Shown here piece after piece: positions 38,766-47,963 of a stretch of 64,000 nucleotides of DNA. Each line of letters starts with the position of its first letter. The first letter of the stretch is position 1. Source of the DNA: Pseudomonadota bacterium (lineage in GTDB: Bacteria; Pseudomonadota; Gammaproteobacteria; Burkholderiales; Burkholderiaceae_E); assembly GCA_963204785.1 (NCBI GenBank), contig CAUJHG010000035.1:1-64000 (forward strand), written 5' to 3'. A program made the translations under genes and the position numbers. The notes under the pieces are model-generated. The model ran no database searches and was not told the DNA's origin. It worked only from the letters and a program-made list of their open reading frames with translations.

Positions 38766-40349
38766 ATGAGCGACAGCGGGTCCATGTCGCCGTGGCTGCC
38801 GCTGCGGCATCGCGGCTTCCGCACCGCCTGGTTCGCCGCGCTGGCCACCTACCTGGTGGTCTGGATGCAGAGCGTCGGCGGCGCCTGGTACATGACCTCG
38901 CTGACCCCGTCGCCCCTGTGGGTGGCGCTGATGCAGACCGCTGCGAGCCTGCCCGGTTTCTTCTGGTCGCTGCCGGCGGGGGTGCTTGCCGACCTGATCG
39001 ACCGCAGGCGCCTGCTGCTGGTCACCCAGGTGCTGATGCTCGCAGCCTCCGGGCTGATGGCCCTGCTCGCCTCGGGGCAGTGGATGGGGGAGGCAGGGCT
39101 GCTGGTGCTGACCTTCCTGCTGGGGACCGGCCTTGCGCTGAACGCGCCGGCCTGGCAGTCGGCGCTGGCGGAGTCGGTCCCGCGCGAGGACGTCACGCAG
39201 GCCGTGACGCTGATCGGCGTCGCCTTCAACATCGCCCGCTCGGTCGGGCCCGCGATCGCCGGCTTCGTCGTGGCCTTCGGCGACGCCTCCGCGGTGTTTG
39301 CGCTGAACACCGTGGTGCTGGTCTACGTGACCATCGTCGTCTGGCGCTGGAAGATGGTCCGGCGCACCAGTCCGCTGCCTCCGGAGCGGCTGCTCGGCGG
39401 AATGCGGGCGGGACTGCGCTTCTTCGTGCACTCGACCCTGGTGCGCGCCTTCCTGCTGCGCACCCTGCTGTTCGCCCTGTGCGGCAGTTCGCTGTGGGCG
39501 CTTCTGCCTGCAGTGGCGCAGCAGCGGCTGGGGGCATCGGCAGCAGGCTTCGGGACGCTGATCTCCTGCCTGGGAATCGGGGCGATCGTGGTCGGGGTCC
39601 TGATGCCGGTGATCCGGGCGCGCTTCACGATCGAGCGCGCGCTCGCGGTCGCCTCGGCAGCCTTCGCGGTGACGCTGGTGATCGTGGCCACGGTGCGCAG
39701 CACCTGGGTGCTCTACCCGGTGCTGATGGTGGGCGGGGCGGCGTGGACCGCAACCTTCTCGAAGATCCACGCCGGGCTGGTGACCTCCGTTCCCGGCTGG
39801 GTGAGCTCGCGGATGATCGCGCTCTACATCCTGGCCAGCCAGGCCGGCATGGCGCTGGGCGCCCTGGTCTGGGGGGCGCTGGCCGCCTGGCAGGGCCTGC
39901 AGGTCACCCTGCTGGTGTCGGCGGCGGCGCTGCTGGCGACGCGCCTGGCCAGCAGGCGCTTCGTGCTGCGCTACGGGGAGGAGCGCGAGGTCACCCACTC
40001 CGGTCCTGCCGAGCAGCCGGCGGCCTTCACCCATCCGCCGATGGAGGCGGGGCCGGTCGCGGTCGAACTGCGCTATGCGATCGACCCGGCTTCGCGCGAG
40101 GCCTTCGTCGAGGCTGCTGCGCGGCTGGGCGAGGTCCGCCGGCGCAACGGCGCCACCTTCTGGCGCCTGTACCGCGACCTGGCTGACGAACACCGCTTCA
40201 CCGAGCGCTTCATCGTCGAGTCCTGGGTCGAGTACCAGCGGCAGCTGATGCGCTCGACCCTGGTCGACCGCGACATCGAGGACGCGGCGCGCGCCTTCCA
40301 GCAGTCAGGCATCCCGATCACGACCGCCTACTTCCTGGCGGAGCGCTGA
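38766..40349 (+). CDS. MFS transporter, EntS-like family with C-terminal cytosolic domain
   Basis: A 527-residue permease with about 12 membrane helices (residues about 10-400), of the MFS_3/EntS type: [19 protein letters not shown] start, [16 protein letters not shown] loop, [17 protein letters not shown]. Members export siderophores or other compounds. The last 110 residues form a soluble domain ([19 protein letters not shown] to the end), ABM-like and seen in a subgroup of these proteins. The substrate is unknown. The ATG at 38766 is inside the longer ORF and fits the family start. It is divergent from leuS. Confidence 0.82.
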   Translation: MSDSGSMSPWLPLRHRGFRTAWFAALATYLVVWMQSVGGAWYMTSLTPSPLWVALMQTAASLPGFFWSLPAGVLADLIDRRRLLLVTQVLMLAASGLMALLASGQWMGEAGLLVLTFLLGTGLALNAPAWQSALAESVPREDVTQAVTLIGVAFNIARSVGPAIAGFVVAFGDASAVFALNTVVLVYVTIVVWRWKMVRRTSPLPPERLLGGMRAGLRFFVHSTLVRAFLLRTLLFALCGSSLWALLPAVAQQRLGASAAGFGTLISCLGIGAIVVGVLMPVIRARFTIERALAVASAAFAVTLVIVATVRSTWVLYPVLMVGGAAWTATFSKIHAGLVTSVPGWVSSRMIALYILASQAGMALGALVWGALAAWQGLQVTLLVSAAALLATRLASRRFVLRYGEEREVTHSGPAEQPAAFTHPPMEAGPVAVELRYAIDPASREAFVEAAARLGEVRRRNGATFWRLYRDLADEHRFTERFIVESWVEYQRQLMRSTLVDRDIEDAARAFQQSGIPITTAYFLAER

Positions 40350-40354
40350 GCCTG

Positions 40355-40371
40355 CCGGGCGTGGCGCCCGG
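40355..40371 (+). terminator. Hairpin after the MFS gene
   Basis: CCGGGCG-TGG-CGCCCGG, a 7-bp stem 6 nt beyond the stop codon, without a U-tract. Possible weak terminator. Confidence 0.35.
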
Positions 40372-40499
40372 ATCCATTGCGGATGCGGACAGCCAGGTCC
40401 ACAATCGCAGATCGAACTGTCGCCGCGACGACGTTTAAGGGTTTTCCCGAGGTTTGATTTCGAAAGAGAGACACCGGATTCCATTTTGGATATATTTCA

Positions 40500-40524
40500 G
40501 GTTTGAACATTTCAACTTCAAACC
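40500..40524. promoter_or_regulatory. Palindromic operator candidate before the IclR-family gene
   Basis: GGTTTGAA-N9-TTCAAACC, a perfect 8-bp inverted repeat, ends 17 nt before the regulator's ATG. It lies in an AT-rich patch (40430-40530) that also holds a second partial copy (AGGTTTGATTTCGAAA) and TCCATTTTGGA. The location suggests autoregulation. Confidence 0.6.
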
Positions 40525-40541
40525 AACAACGAGGAGACGCG

Positions 40542-41327
40542 ATGATCGAGGAAACCCTGAAGGCCAACGATTCCGTCCCGGCCGGGTCCGCCATCCTGCG
40601 GGCGGTGCGCATTCTCGAGGCGATCGCCAGCCAGGATTCGCCGCCGCCGCTGTCCGAGATCTGTCGCGAGGTGGACCTGCCCAAGCCCACGGTCTACCGG
40701 ATCCTCACCACGCTGGAGCACGCCGGCCTGATCGGCCGCGAGCCCGGAACCAAGCGCTATACCTGCGCCGAGCGCCTGAGCTCGCTGGCCGGCGAGACCC
40801 TGCTGCGTTCGCCCAATCGCGCGGCGCGGCGCGGCGTCCTCGAGGAGCTGGTCGAGCAGGTCGGCGAGACCTGCAACATCTCGATCCCGAACAACAATTC
40901 GGTGCTGCTGCTCGATCGCGTCGAAGTGGGCTGGCCGCTGCGCGTGCAGCTCACCGCGGGCTCGACCCTGCCTCTGTACGCATCGGCCAGCGGCAAGCTG
41001 TTCCTGAGCCACCTGCCCAAGCGCAGCCGCGACCGCTTCCTGCGCGTCACTCCGCTGATCCCGCACACGCGCAGCACGATGACCGATCCCGCCCGGCTCT
41101 CGCGCGAGTTCGAACAGATCCGCAGCGACGGCTACGCCACCGAGAACGAGGAGTACCTGGCGGGAATCGGCTGCCTGGCAGTGCCGGTGCGCGACATCGA
41201 CGGCCGGGTGGTCGCGGCGCTGTCGGTGCATGCGCCGGTCGGCCGCCTGGGGGTGGACGAGGCCAAGGAGTTCCTGCCGCTGATGCGGCAGTCGGCCGAC
41301 GCGATCGCGCAGACCATCGACTGGTGA
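40542..41327 (+). CDS. IclR-family transcriptional regulator
   Basis: A 261-residue regulator. The N-terminal winged helix-turn-helix covers about 12-75 (ILRAVRILEAIAS, then LSEICREVDLPKPTVYRILTTL), and the C-terminal IclR effector domain runs from about 90 to the end (ASASGKLFLSHLP and YLAGIGCLAVPVRDIDG). The ATG at 40542 has a GAGGAG Shine-Dalgarno. The effector and targets are unknown; no catabolic operon is adjacent, so the targets may be itself, the MFS gene upstream or distant genes. Confidence 0.9.
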   Translation: MIEETLKANDSVPAGSAILRAVRILEAIASQDSPPPLSEICREVDLPKPTVYRILTTLEHAGLIGREPGTKRYTCAERLSSLAGETLLRSPNRAARRGVLEELVEQVGETCNISIPNNNSVLLLDRVEVGWPLRVQLTAGSTLPLYASASGKLFLSHLPKRSRDRFLRVTPLIPHTRSTMTDPARLSREFEQIRSDGYATENEEYLAGIGCLAVPVRDIDGRVVAALSVHAPVGRLGVDEAKEFLPLMRQSADAIAQTIDW

Positions 41328-41364
41328 ATCGGGCGCAGCGCCGGTTCCGGCGCTGGCGGTGACC

Positions 41365-41394
41365 GCAAGGGCCCGGCAGATGCCGGGCCCTTGC
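41365..41394. terminator. Intrinsic-type hairpin between iclR gene and glnA
   Basis: GCAAGGGCCCGGC-AGAT-GCCGGGCCCTTGC, a perfect 13-bp stem with a 4-nt loop, 37 nt after the regulator's stop. There is only a weak T-rich flank (CATTTG). Confidence 0.7.
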
Positions 41395-41429
41395 CATTTG
41401 TGCCGCCGGATCGCGGCAATGCCTCGATC

Positions 41430-41458
41430 TGGTGCGCATCGGCGCCCCGCCTGCACCA
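41430..41458. promoter_or_regulatory. Candidate NtrC-binding half-sites upstream of glnA
   Basis: TGGTGC (41430-41435) and TGCACCA (41452-41458) match halves of the NtrC consensus (TGCACC / GGTGCA) in an outward arrangement. They are about 100-130 bp before the inferred start, where enhancer sites of glnA lie in enteric bacteria. The second half of each dyad is weak. Confidence 0.4.
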
Positions 41459-41532
41459 GAGCGGCGCGTCGACGGGCCCTCGCGGGCACTCGCAGCGCAG
41501 CGCTGCGAGGAGACGGCCCGGCCGAATCCATC

Positions 41533-41548
41533 TGGCACGACTCCTGCA
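41533..41548 (+). promoter_or_regulatory. Sigma-54 promoter of glnA
   Basis: TGGCACG-ACTC-CTGCA, one mismatch to the TGGCACG-N4-TTGCA consensus, with the required 10 nt between the -24 GG and the -12 GC. It would start transcription near 41559, about 25 nt before the glnA ATG. Confidence 0.85.
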
Positions 41549-41584
41549 TTTGTCATGTCACACAAACGCAGATGGAGTGCTCCA

Positions 41585-43000
41585 ATGGCAGCAAGCGCAT
41601 CAGATGTCCTGAAGATCGTCCGGGAACAGGACATACAGTTCATCGATCTTCGCTTCACCGACACGCGTGGCAAGGAGCATCACGTCACCGTGCCCGCCTC
41701 GGCCTTCGGCGAACAGCAGTTCAGCGACGGCCACCCCTTCGACGGGTCCTCGATTGCCGGCTGGAAGGGCATCGAGGCCTCGGACATGCTGCTGATGCCC
41801 GATCCGGTAACGGCGAACGTGGATCCGTTCTTCGAGGCACGCACGCTGATCCTCAGCTGTGACGTGCAGGATCCGGGCACCGGAGCGGCCTACGGGCGCG
41901 ATCCGCGCTCGCTCGCGCGGCGCGCGGAGGCCTATCTGAAGAGCAGCGGCATCGGGGATGCCGCCTACTTCGGCCCGGAGCTGGAGTTCTTCGTCTTCGA
42001 CAGCGTGCGCTGGCACTCCGGGATGTCGGGCTGCATGGTCCAGATCGACTCCGACGAGGGCGCCTGGAACAGCGGCACCGCCTACGCGCACGGCAACAGA
42101 GGGCATCGCCCGGCGGTCAAGGGCGGCTATTTCCCCGTGCCGCCGGTCGACAGCTTCCAGGACATGCGCTCGACGATGTGCCTGCACCTCGAGGCGCTGG
42201 GCGTTCCGGTCGAAGTGCATCACCACGAGGTCGGCACCGCGGGGCAGATGGAGCTGGGCACGCGCTTCTCCACCCTGGTGCAGAGAGCCGACTGGGTGCA
42301 GTTGCAGAAGTACGTGGTGCACAACGTGGCGCATGCGCACGGCAAGACCGCGACCTTCATGCCCAAGCCCATCGTCGGCGACAACGGCTCGGGCATGCAC
42401 GTGCACCAGTCGGTGTGGAAGGACGGACGCAACCTGTTCGCCGGCGACGGCTATGCGGGTCTGAGCGAGACCGCGCTGCACTACATCGGAGGCATCATCC
42501 GGCATGCGCGCGCGCTCAATGCGCTGACGAACCCGTCGACGAACAGCTATCGCCGCCTGGTGCCGCATTTCGAGGCGCCGGTCAAGCTCGCCTACTCGGG
42601 CCGCAACCGTTCGGCGTCGATCCGCATCCCCTACGTCGCCAGCCCGAAGGGCAGGCGCGTCGAGGTGCGCTTCCCCGATCCGACAGCCAACCCCTACCTG
42701 GCCTTTGCCGCGATGCTGATGGCCGGGCTCGACGGCGTGCAGAACCGCATCGATCCGGGCGCCCCCCTGGACAAGGATCTGTACCACCTGCCTCCCGAGG
42801 AGGACGCAAGCGTCCCCACCGTCTGCTCCAGCCTCGAGCAGGCGCTCGAGAACCTCGATCGCGATCGCGGCTTCCTCACGCAGGGCGGGGTGTTCAGCGA
42901 CGCGATGCTCGATGCCTTCATCGAACTGAAGATGGCGGAGGTGACACGCCTGCGCATGACCACGCATCCGGTCGAGTTCGACCTGTACTACAGCCTGTGA
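41585..43000 (+). CDS. glnA: Glutamine synthetase, type I
   Basis: Dodecameric ATP-dependent ammonia assimilation enzyme. The 471-residue protein has the beta-grasp start, [10 protein letters not shown] (about 127-136), the ATP-binding [16 protein letters not shown] (about 259-274), [12 protein letters not shown], and the adenylylation tyrosine in [11 protein letters not shown] (about 397), so GlnE control is expected. The start ATG at 41585 has GGAG upstream and follows a sigma-54 promoter. dapF begins 12 nt later, so dapF-dapL may share nitrogen-responsive transcription. Confidence 0.97.
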   Translation: MAASASDVLKIVREQDIQFIDLRFTDTRGKEHHVTVPASAFGEQQFSDGHPFDGSSIAGWKGIEASDMLLMPDPVTANVDPFFEARTLILSCDVQDPGTGAAYGRDPRSLARRAEAYLKSSGIGDAAYFGPELEFFVFDSVRWHSGMSGCMVQIDSDEGAWNSGTAYAHGNRGHRPAVKGGYFPVPPVDSFQDMRSTMCLHLEALGVPVEVHHHEVGTAGQMELGTRFSTLVQRADWVQLQKYVVHNVAHAHGKTATFMPKPIVGDNGSGMHVHQSVWKDGRNLFAGDGYAGLSETALHYIGGIIRHARALNALTNPSTNSYRRLVPHFEAPVKLAYSGRNRSASIRIPYVASPKGRRVEVRFPDPTANPYLAFAAMLMAGLDGVQNRIDPGAPLDKDLYHLPPEEDASVPTVCSSLEQALENLDRDRGFLTQGGVFSDAMLDAFIELKMAEVTRLRMTTHPVEFDLYYSL

Positions 43001-43012
43001 GGTCGGGTCGCG

Positions 43013-43849
43013 ATGAAGTTCACGAAGATGCACGGGCTGGGCAATGACTACGTCTATGTCAACGCCTTCGAGGAGTCGATCCCGGATCCGCGCGCCCTCG
43101 CGATCGAGATGTCGCGCCCGCACTTCGGGGTGGGCGCCGACGGGCTCGTGCTGATCGGGCCGTCGGCCGAGGCCGACTTCGCGATGCGCATGTTCAACGC
43201 CGACGGATCGGAGGGAGAGATGTGCGGCAACGCCGCGCGATGCGTCGCCAAGTACGTGCACGACCGCGGCCTCACGGACAAGACCCGGCTGACCCTGGCC
43301 ACGCGCGGCGGTACGCGGGTGCTCGAGCTCGAGCTGCGCGACGGGCGCGTCGAGCAGGTCACCGTGGACCTCGGTGCGCCGGTGCTCGACCCGGCCGGAG
43401 TCCCGGTCGACCTCGCCGGCGAGGCGGTCGTCGACCGCCCGCTCCAGGTCGCCGGGCAGGTCCTGCGCATCACCTGTGTCGGTATGGGCAATCCGCACGC
43501 AGTGGCCTTCGTAGGCCACCCGCAGGCGGTCGACGTCGCGGGCATCGGCCGGCAGATCGAGACGCATCCGCTGTTTCCGAAGCGAACCAACGTCGAGTTC
43601 GTGCGCGTCGTGCAGCGCGACCGGCTCCAGATGCGCGTCTGGGAGCGTGGCAGCGGCGAGACCCTGGCCTGTGGCACGGGCGCCGCTGCCGCCCTCGTCG
43701 CGGGCGTCCTGAACGGTCTTTGCGAGCGCAGCGCGACCGTGGAGCTGACCGGCGGCGCGTTGCAGGTCACCTGGAATGTGCGCGACGACCACGTCTACCA
43801 GCGCGGCCCGGCGAGCTTCGTCTTCGACGGCGTGTGGCCCGGAGCCTGA
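43013..43849 (+). CDS. dapF: Diaminopimelate epimerase
   Basis: Converts LL- to meso-diaminopimelate for lysine and peptidoglycan. The 278-residue protein has both active-site cysteines: MCGNAARC (about 71-78) and LACGTGAAAAL (about 221-231). It begins MKFTKMHGLGNDYVY, the family start. It lies 12 nt after glnA and 2 nt before dapL, whose product makes its substrate. Confidence 0.96.
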   Translation: MKFTKMHGLGNDYVYVNAFEESIPDPRALAIEMSRPHFGVGADGLVLIGPSAEADFAMRMFNADGSEGEMCGNAARCVAKYVHDRGLTDKTRLTLATRGGTRVLELELRDGRVEQVTVDLGAPVLDPAGVPVDLAGEAVVDRPLQVAGQVLRITCVGMGNPHAVAFVGHPQAVDVAGIGRQIETHPLFPKRTNVEFVRVVQRDRLQMRVWERGSGETLACGTGAAAALVAGVLNGLCERSATVELTGGALQVTWNVRDDHVYQRGPASFVFDGVWPGA

Positions 43850-43851
43850 AG

Positions 43852-45072
43852 ATGCGACTGAATGCCTGCCTCGCTGCCATGCCCGGCGGCTACCTGTTCG
43901 GCGAGATCGGGCGTCGCGTGCGCGCCTACGAGCCGGGCGCACCGCGTCCGATCATCCATCTCGGCATCGGCGACGTCTCTCAGCCCCTGGCGCCCGCGAT
44001 CACCGAGGCTTTCGTGCGCGCGGCCCGCGAAATGGGCACCCCGCAGGGCTTCCATGGCTACCCGCCGGAGCAGGGCTACCCGTTCCTGCGCCAGGCGATC
44101 GTCGACGCCGACTATGCGCCGCTGGGCGTCCGGCTCGATCCGGACGAGGTGTTCGTGAGCGACGGCGCCAAGACGGACACCTCGGCCCTGCCCGAGCTGC
44201 TCGCGCCCGACGCACGGGTGGCGGTCACCGATCCCGTCTATCCGGCCTATGTCGATGCCAACGCGATGGCCGGCCGGCTCGGTCGGCACGAGAACGGCGA
44301 ATGGTCCGACCTGGTCCTGCTGCCCTGCCATCCGGGCAACGGCTTCGTGCCGGAACTGCCCGGCCGGCAAGTGGACCTGCTCTACCTGTGCTACCCGAAC
44401 AACCCCACCGGGACCGTGCTGACCCGTGCGCAACTGGCGCGCTTCGTCGAGTACGCGCTCGAGACGCGGACCCTGATCCTCTTCGATGCCGCCTACAAGG
44501 CCTACATCACCGATCCTGCCATTCCGCGCTCCATCTACGAGATCCCCGGTGCGCAGCAGGTCGCAGTCGAGTGCTGCTCGTTCTCGAAGTCGGCCGGCTT
44601 CACCGGGATGCGCTGCGCCTACACCATCGTGCCGAAGGCGCTCACCGGGGAGGTCGATGGCCGCAGCGTGTCGCTCAACGCGCTGTGGGCGCGCCGCGTG
44701 GCCTGTCGGCAGAACGGCGTGGCCTACCCGATCCAGCGCGCCGCGGCTGCCGCGCTCTCGCCCGAGGGGCGCGCGCAGGTGGACGCACAGGTGCGTGCCT
44801 ACCTGGACAACGCGCACCGCATCGTCCGGACCCTGCAGGGCGCCGGTCTGGAGGTCTTCGGCGGCATCCACGCGCCCTACGTGTGGCTGCGCACCCCGGA
44901 GGGCCACAGCTCCTGGGACTTCTTCGACCTGCTGCTGCACGAAGCGCAGGTTGTCGCCACGCCCGGATCGGGCTTCGGTCCCGCCGGCGAAGGCCATCTG
45001 CGCCTGACCGCCTTCAATTCGGCCGAGCGCACGCAGGAGGCGCTCGATCGCATCCTGGCCGTGCTCCGATGA
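43852..45072 (+). CDS. dapL: LL-diaminopimelate aminotransferase
   Basis: PLP aminotransferase that makes LL-diaminopimelate from tetrahydrodipicolinate and glutamate in one step, bypassing the succinylated intermediates. The 406-residue protein has IHLGIGDVSQPL, FVSDGAKTDTS, AVTDPVYPAYVDAN, YPNNPTGTVL, the PLP lysine in CSFSKSAGFTGMR, and APYVWLRTPEG followed by TPGSGFGPAGEGHLR. These match DapL rather than DapC/ArgD. The start ATG at 43852 directly follows dapF. DapL is scattered in bacteria and plants; most betaproteobacteria use DapD-DapC-DapE. Confidence 0.93.
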   Translation: MRLNACLAAMPGGYLFGEIGRRVRAYEPGAPRPIIHLGIGDVSQPLAPAITEAFVRAAREMGTPQGFHGYPPEQGYPFLRQAIVDADYAPLGVRLDPDEVFVSDGAKTDTSALPELLAPDARVAVTDPVYPAYVDANAMAGRLGRHENGEWSDLVLLPCHPGNGFVPELPGRQVDLLYLCYPNNPTGTVLTRAQLARFVEYALETRTLILFDAAYKAYITDPAIPRSIYEIPGAQQVAVECCSFSKSAGFTGMRCAYTIVPKALTGEVDGRSVSLNALWARRVACRQNGVAYPIQRAAAAALSPEGRAQVDAQVRAYLDNAHRIVRTLQGAGLEVFGGIHAPYVWLRTPEGHSSWDFFDLLLHEAQVVATPGSGFGPAGEGHLRLTAFNSAERTQEALDRILAVLR

Positions 45073-45198
45073 CGGCGGATGCCGTGCGCGCAGCCGGGAC
45101 GCCCGGGAGGTCGGGCCCGCCTTGCGCCGCAATGGCCTGCGCCAGCGGCTACACTCTTCTTCCGACGAGAACGCTGGAAGGACCCTTCGAGCCGTCCC

Positions 45199-46416
45199 AT
45201 GTCCGCCGCTTCGACCCGTGACCCGCCTGCCGCGCGCCGCCCGCCCCGGTCCGGTTCCGGCGCGCGGCCTGTGCCCGGGATGCCGGTCACCGGGGCGGCA
45301 GGCGTCGGGGTGCCTGGGCACGATCAGGAGGTCTTCGACCGGCTGGCGACGATGGTTGCGGTGGTGCGGGTCGATGCGCGCTGCCTGCTGGTCAACTCGG
45401 CACTGGAGAACGCGCTGCGGCAGTCACGGCGCAGGCTGGTGCGCACCAGAGCAACCGAATGGTTCGAGGACTCGCTGCCCCTGCAGGCGGCGCTGGAGAA
45501 GATGGCTGGCGATCAGATGTTGGTCAGCCGCTTCGAGGCAGTCCTGTGCTGCCCGCCACCGGACATCCGCAGCGTTCCGGTGAACGTGATCGTCAGTCCG
45601 ACCGGGCGCGACGGTTCGCATCCGGCAGTGATGATCGAGATGATCGAGATCGCGCGCCAGCGGCAGCTCGATCGCGAGGCGCGATTGCACGGCGGGGTCC
45701 AGGCGCACCGGGAACTGCTGCGCAACCTGGCGCACGAGATCAGGAACCCGCTCGGGGGCATTCGCGGCGCGGCGCAGCTGCTGGCGCTAGAGTCCGCGTC
45801 GCAGAACCTCACCGACTACACCGACGTCATCATCCGCGAGGCGGATCGTCTGCAGACCCTGGTCGATCGTCTGCTGACATCGGGCCGCAGCCCGCCGGCC
45901 TTCGCCGACCTCAATATCCACGACGTCTGCGAGCGCGTGCGGATGCTGGTGACGGCGGAGTTTCCCGCGGGCCTGCAGGTGCTGCGGGACTACGATCCCT
46001 CGCTGCCCGGGCTGCGCGGAGACCGGGAGCAGCTTATCCAGGCCCTGCTGAACATCGTGCGCAATGCGGCGACGGCGCTGGCAGCGCGCATTGCGGCGGG
46101 CGACGCGCGGATCGTCCTGCGAACCCGCGCGATCCGTCAGGCCACGGTGGGCGGCAGACACCACCGGCTGGCGATCCAGGTGCAGGTCGAGGACAACGGT
46201 CCTGGCGTTCCCGAAGCGCTGCGCGAGCAGATCTTCCAGCCCCTGGTGTCCGGCGATCCGGCCGGGCACGGGCTCGGGCTCACCCTGGCGCAGACCCTCG
46301 TGCAGCAGCACGGCGGCGCGCTCGGGTTCGACAGCCGCCCGGGGCTGACCCGCTTCACGCTGGTGCTGCCGCTGGATGCCGCGGGATCGCCAGGCGATGC
46401 GGAGCGCGTGCCATGA
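45199..46416 (+). CDS. ntrB: Nitrogen regulation sensor histidine kinase NtrB
   Basis: Phosphorylates or dephosphorylates NtrC under control of PII proteins. The 405-residue cytosolic protein has a PAS-type N-terminal domain (about 45-150), the H-box NLAHEIRNPLGGIRGAAQLL (phospho-His about 179), an N-box IVRNAATA, and the G-boxes EDNGPGVP and GHGLGLTLAQ. The ATG at 45199 is the best start, since an upstream ORF extension lacks family features. The first 35 residues are Pro/Arg-rich and probably disordered. The stop overlaps ntrC (ATGA). Confidence 0.93.
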   Translation: MSAASTRDPPAARRPPRSGSGARPVPGMPVTGAAGVGVPGHDQEVFDRLATMVAVVRVDARCLLVNSALENALRQSRRRLVRTRATEWFEDSLPLQAALEKMAGDQMLVSRFEAVLCCPPPDIRSVPVNVIVSPTGRDGSHPAVMIEMIEIARQRQLDREARLHGGVQAHRELLRNLAHEIRNPLGGIRGAAQLLALESASQNLTDYTDVIIREADRLQTLVDRLLTSGRSPPAFADLNIHDVCERVRMLVTAEFPAGLQVLRDYDPSLPGLRGDREQLIQALLNIVRNAATALAARIAAGDARIVLRTRAIRQATVGGRHHRLAIQVQVEDNGPGVPEALREQIFQPLVSGDPAGHGLGLTLAQTLVQQHGGALGFDSRPGLTRFTLVLPLDAAGSPGDAERVP

Positions 46417-47810
46417 AGCCGGTGTGGATCGTCGACGACGACCCGTCCATCCGCTTCGTGCTCGAGCGTGCGCTGATCCGCGCCGATCTCGCGGTGCGTG
46501 TCTTCGCCGACCCGCAGGCGGTCCTTGCGGCGCTCGATGCCGGCGAGGTCCCGCAGGTGCTGGTGAGCGACATCCGCATGCCGGGGCTCAGCGGCATCGA
46601 ACTGCTGGCGCAGGTCCGACGCAGCCTGCCCGGGCTGCCGGTGATCGTCACCACGGCCTATACGGATCTGGGCAGCGCGGTGGCGGCCTTCGAGGGCGGC
46701 GCCTTCGAGTATCTGCCCAAGCCCTTCGACGTCGTCAGCGCGGTCGAACTGATCCGCCGTGCAGCCATCGAGTCACCGGGGCCCGGTCCGGCCGAGGCCG
46801 GCTTGTCCGAACTGCAGCCGATGCTGGGCCAGGCGCCGGCAATGCAGGAAGTGTTCCGTGCCATCGGACGGCTCAGTCATAGCGATGCGACCGTGCTCAT
46901 CACGGGCGCCAGCGGCACCGGCAAGGAACTGGTCGCGCAGGCGCTGCATCGGCACAGCCCGCGCGCCGACGGTCCCTTCGTGGCGATCAACACGGCGGCC
47001 ATCCCGAAGGATCTGCTCGAAAGCGAGCTGTTCGGCCACGAACGTGGCGCCTTCACCGGGGCTCAGCTCGCGCGCCCAGGCCGCTTCGAGCAGGCGGCCG
47101 GGGGCACGCTCTTCCTGGACGAGATCGGCGACATGCCGCTGGAACTGCAGACGCGCCTGCTGCGCGTGCTGAGCGACCGGCAGTTCTACCGCGTCGGCGG
47201 ACAGCAAGCCCTGCGCGCCAATGTCCGCGTGATCGCCGCGACCCACCAGGACCTCGAGCAACAGGTGCGCGCCGGCAGTTTCCGCGAGGATCTCTACCAC
47301 CGCCTGAACGTGATCCGGCTGCGCCTGCCGGCGCTGCGCGAGCGTCCCGAGGACATCGCGCTGCTGGTGAGCTTCTTCCTGGCGCGAAGCGCGCGCGAAC
47401 TCGGCATCGCGGCCAAGCGCATCAGCGATGCGGCCCTGCAGCGGCTGGTGCGCTACGAGTTCCCCGGAAACGTGCGTCAGCTCGAGAACCTCTGCCACTG
47501 GCTGACGGTGATGGCGCCGGGACAGCGCATCGAGCCCGAGGACCTGCCACCGGAGATGCGCGCCGAGCCGGCGCCGGACGCGCGCCAACCCTCCGACGAC
47601 TGGCTCGCACTGCTCGCACGCGAGGCGCGCGCGCGCCTCGAGGCCGGCGATTCCCAGGTCTGGAAGACTCTCTGCGACGACTTCGAACGAACGCTGCTGC
47701 GCACCGCGCTCGCGACGACCGACGGCCAGCGCCAGCAGGCAGCGCTGCGCCTGGGGATAGGCCGTAACACGCTGACGCGCAAGGTGCAGGAACTCGGGCT
47801 CGATGACTGA
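46413..47810 (+). CDS. ntrC: Nitrogen regulation response regulator NtrC
   Basis: Sigma-54-dependent activator. The 465-residue protein has a receiver domain (phospho-Asp in VLVSDIRMPG, about residue 54), an AAA+ domain with Walker A GASGTGKE (about 165-172), the sigma-54 loop GAFTGA, Walker B LFLDEIGD, and a Fis-type helix-turn-helix at the C terminus (QQAALRLGIGRNTLTRKVQ). All residues needed for sigma-54 activation are present. It would act on the glnA promoter in this window. Confidence 0.96.
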   Translation: MKPVWIVDDDPSIRFVLERALIRADLAVRVFADPQAVLAALDAGEVPQVLVSDIRMPGLSGIELLAQVRRSLPGLPVIVTTAYTDLGSAVAAFEGGAFEYLPKPFDVVSAVELIRRAAIESPGPGPAEAGLSELQPMLGQAPAMQEVFRAIGRLSHSDATVLITGASGTGKELVAQALHRHSPRADGPFVAINTAAIPKDLLESELFGHERGAFTGAQLARPGRFEQAAGGTLFLDEIGDMPLELQTRLLRVLSDRQFYRVGGQQALRANVRVIAATHQDLEQQVRAGSFREDLYHRLNVIRLRLPALRERPEDIALLVSFFLARSARELGIAAKRISDAALQRLVRYEFPGNVRQLENLCHWLTVMAPGQRIEPEDLPPEMRAEPAPDARQPSDDWLALLAREARARLEAGDSQVWKTLCDDFERTLLRTALATTDGQRQQAALRLGIGRNTLTRKVQELGLDD

Positions 47811-47818
47811 GTCCGCAG

Positions 47819-47850
47819 CCCCGGCAGGGTTGCGGTGTCTGCTGCCGGGG
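47819..47850 (+). terminator. Hairpin after ntrC
   Basis: CCCCGGCAG...CTGCCGGGG, a 9-bp stem with a 14-nt loop just after the ntrC stop, without a U-tract. Possible terminator. Confidence 0.35.
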
Positions 47851-47963
47851 ACTGCCGATCCGATCGCGGCCGCCGTGCCCGGGGCGTCCGCCGATGGCTT
47901 CGGCGATCCGATCGGCGCGGCGGCTGCCGGGCTGCCCACCCTGGGCGGACGTATCATCGCGTG

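Noticed and set aside
36020-40186. 1388-residue plus-strand ORF over leuS and the MFS gene
   Set aside because: Antisense to leuS and out of frame with the transporter; no domain recognisable.
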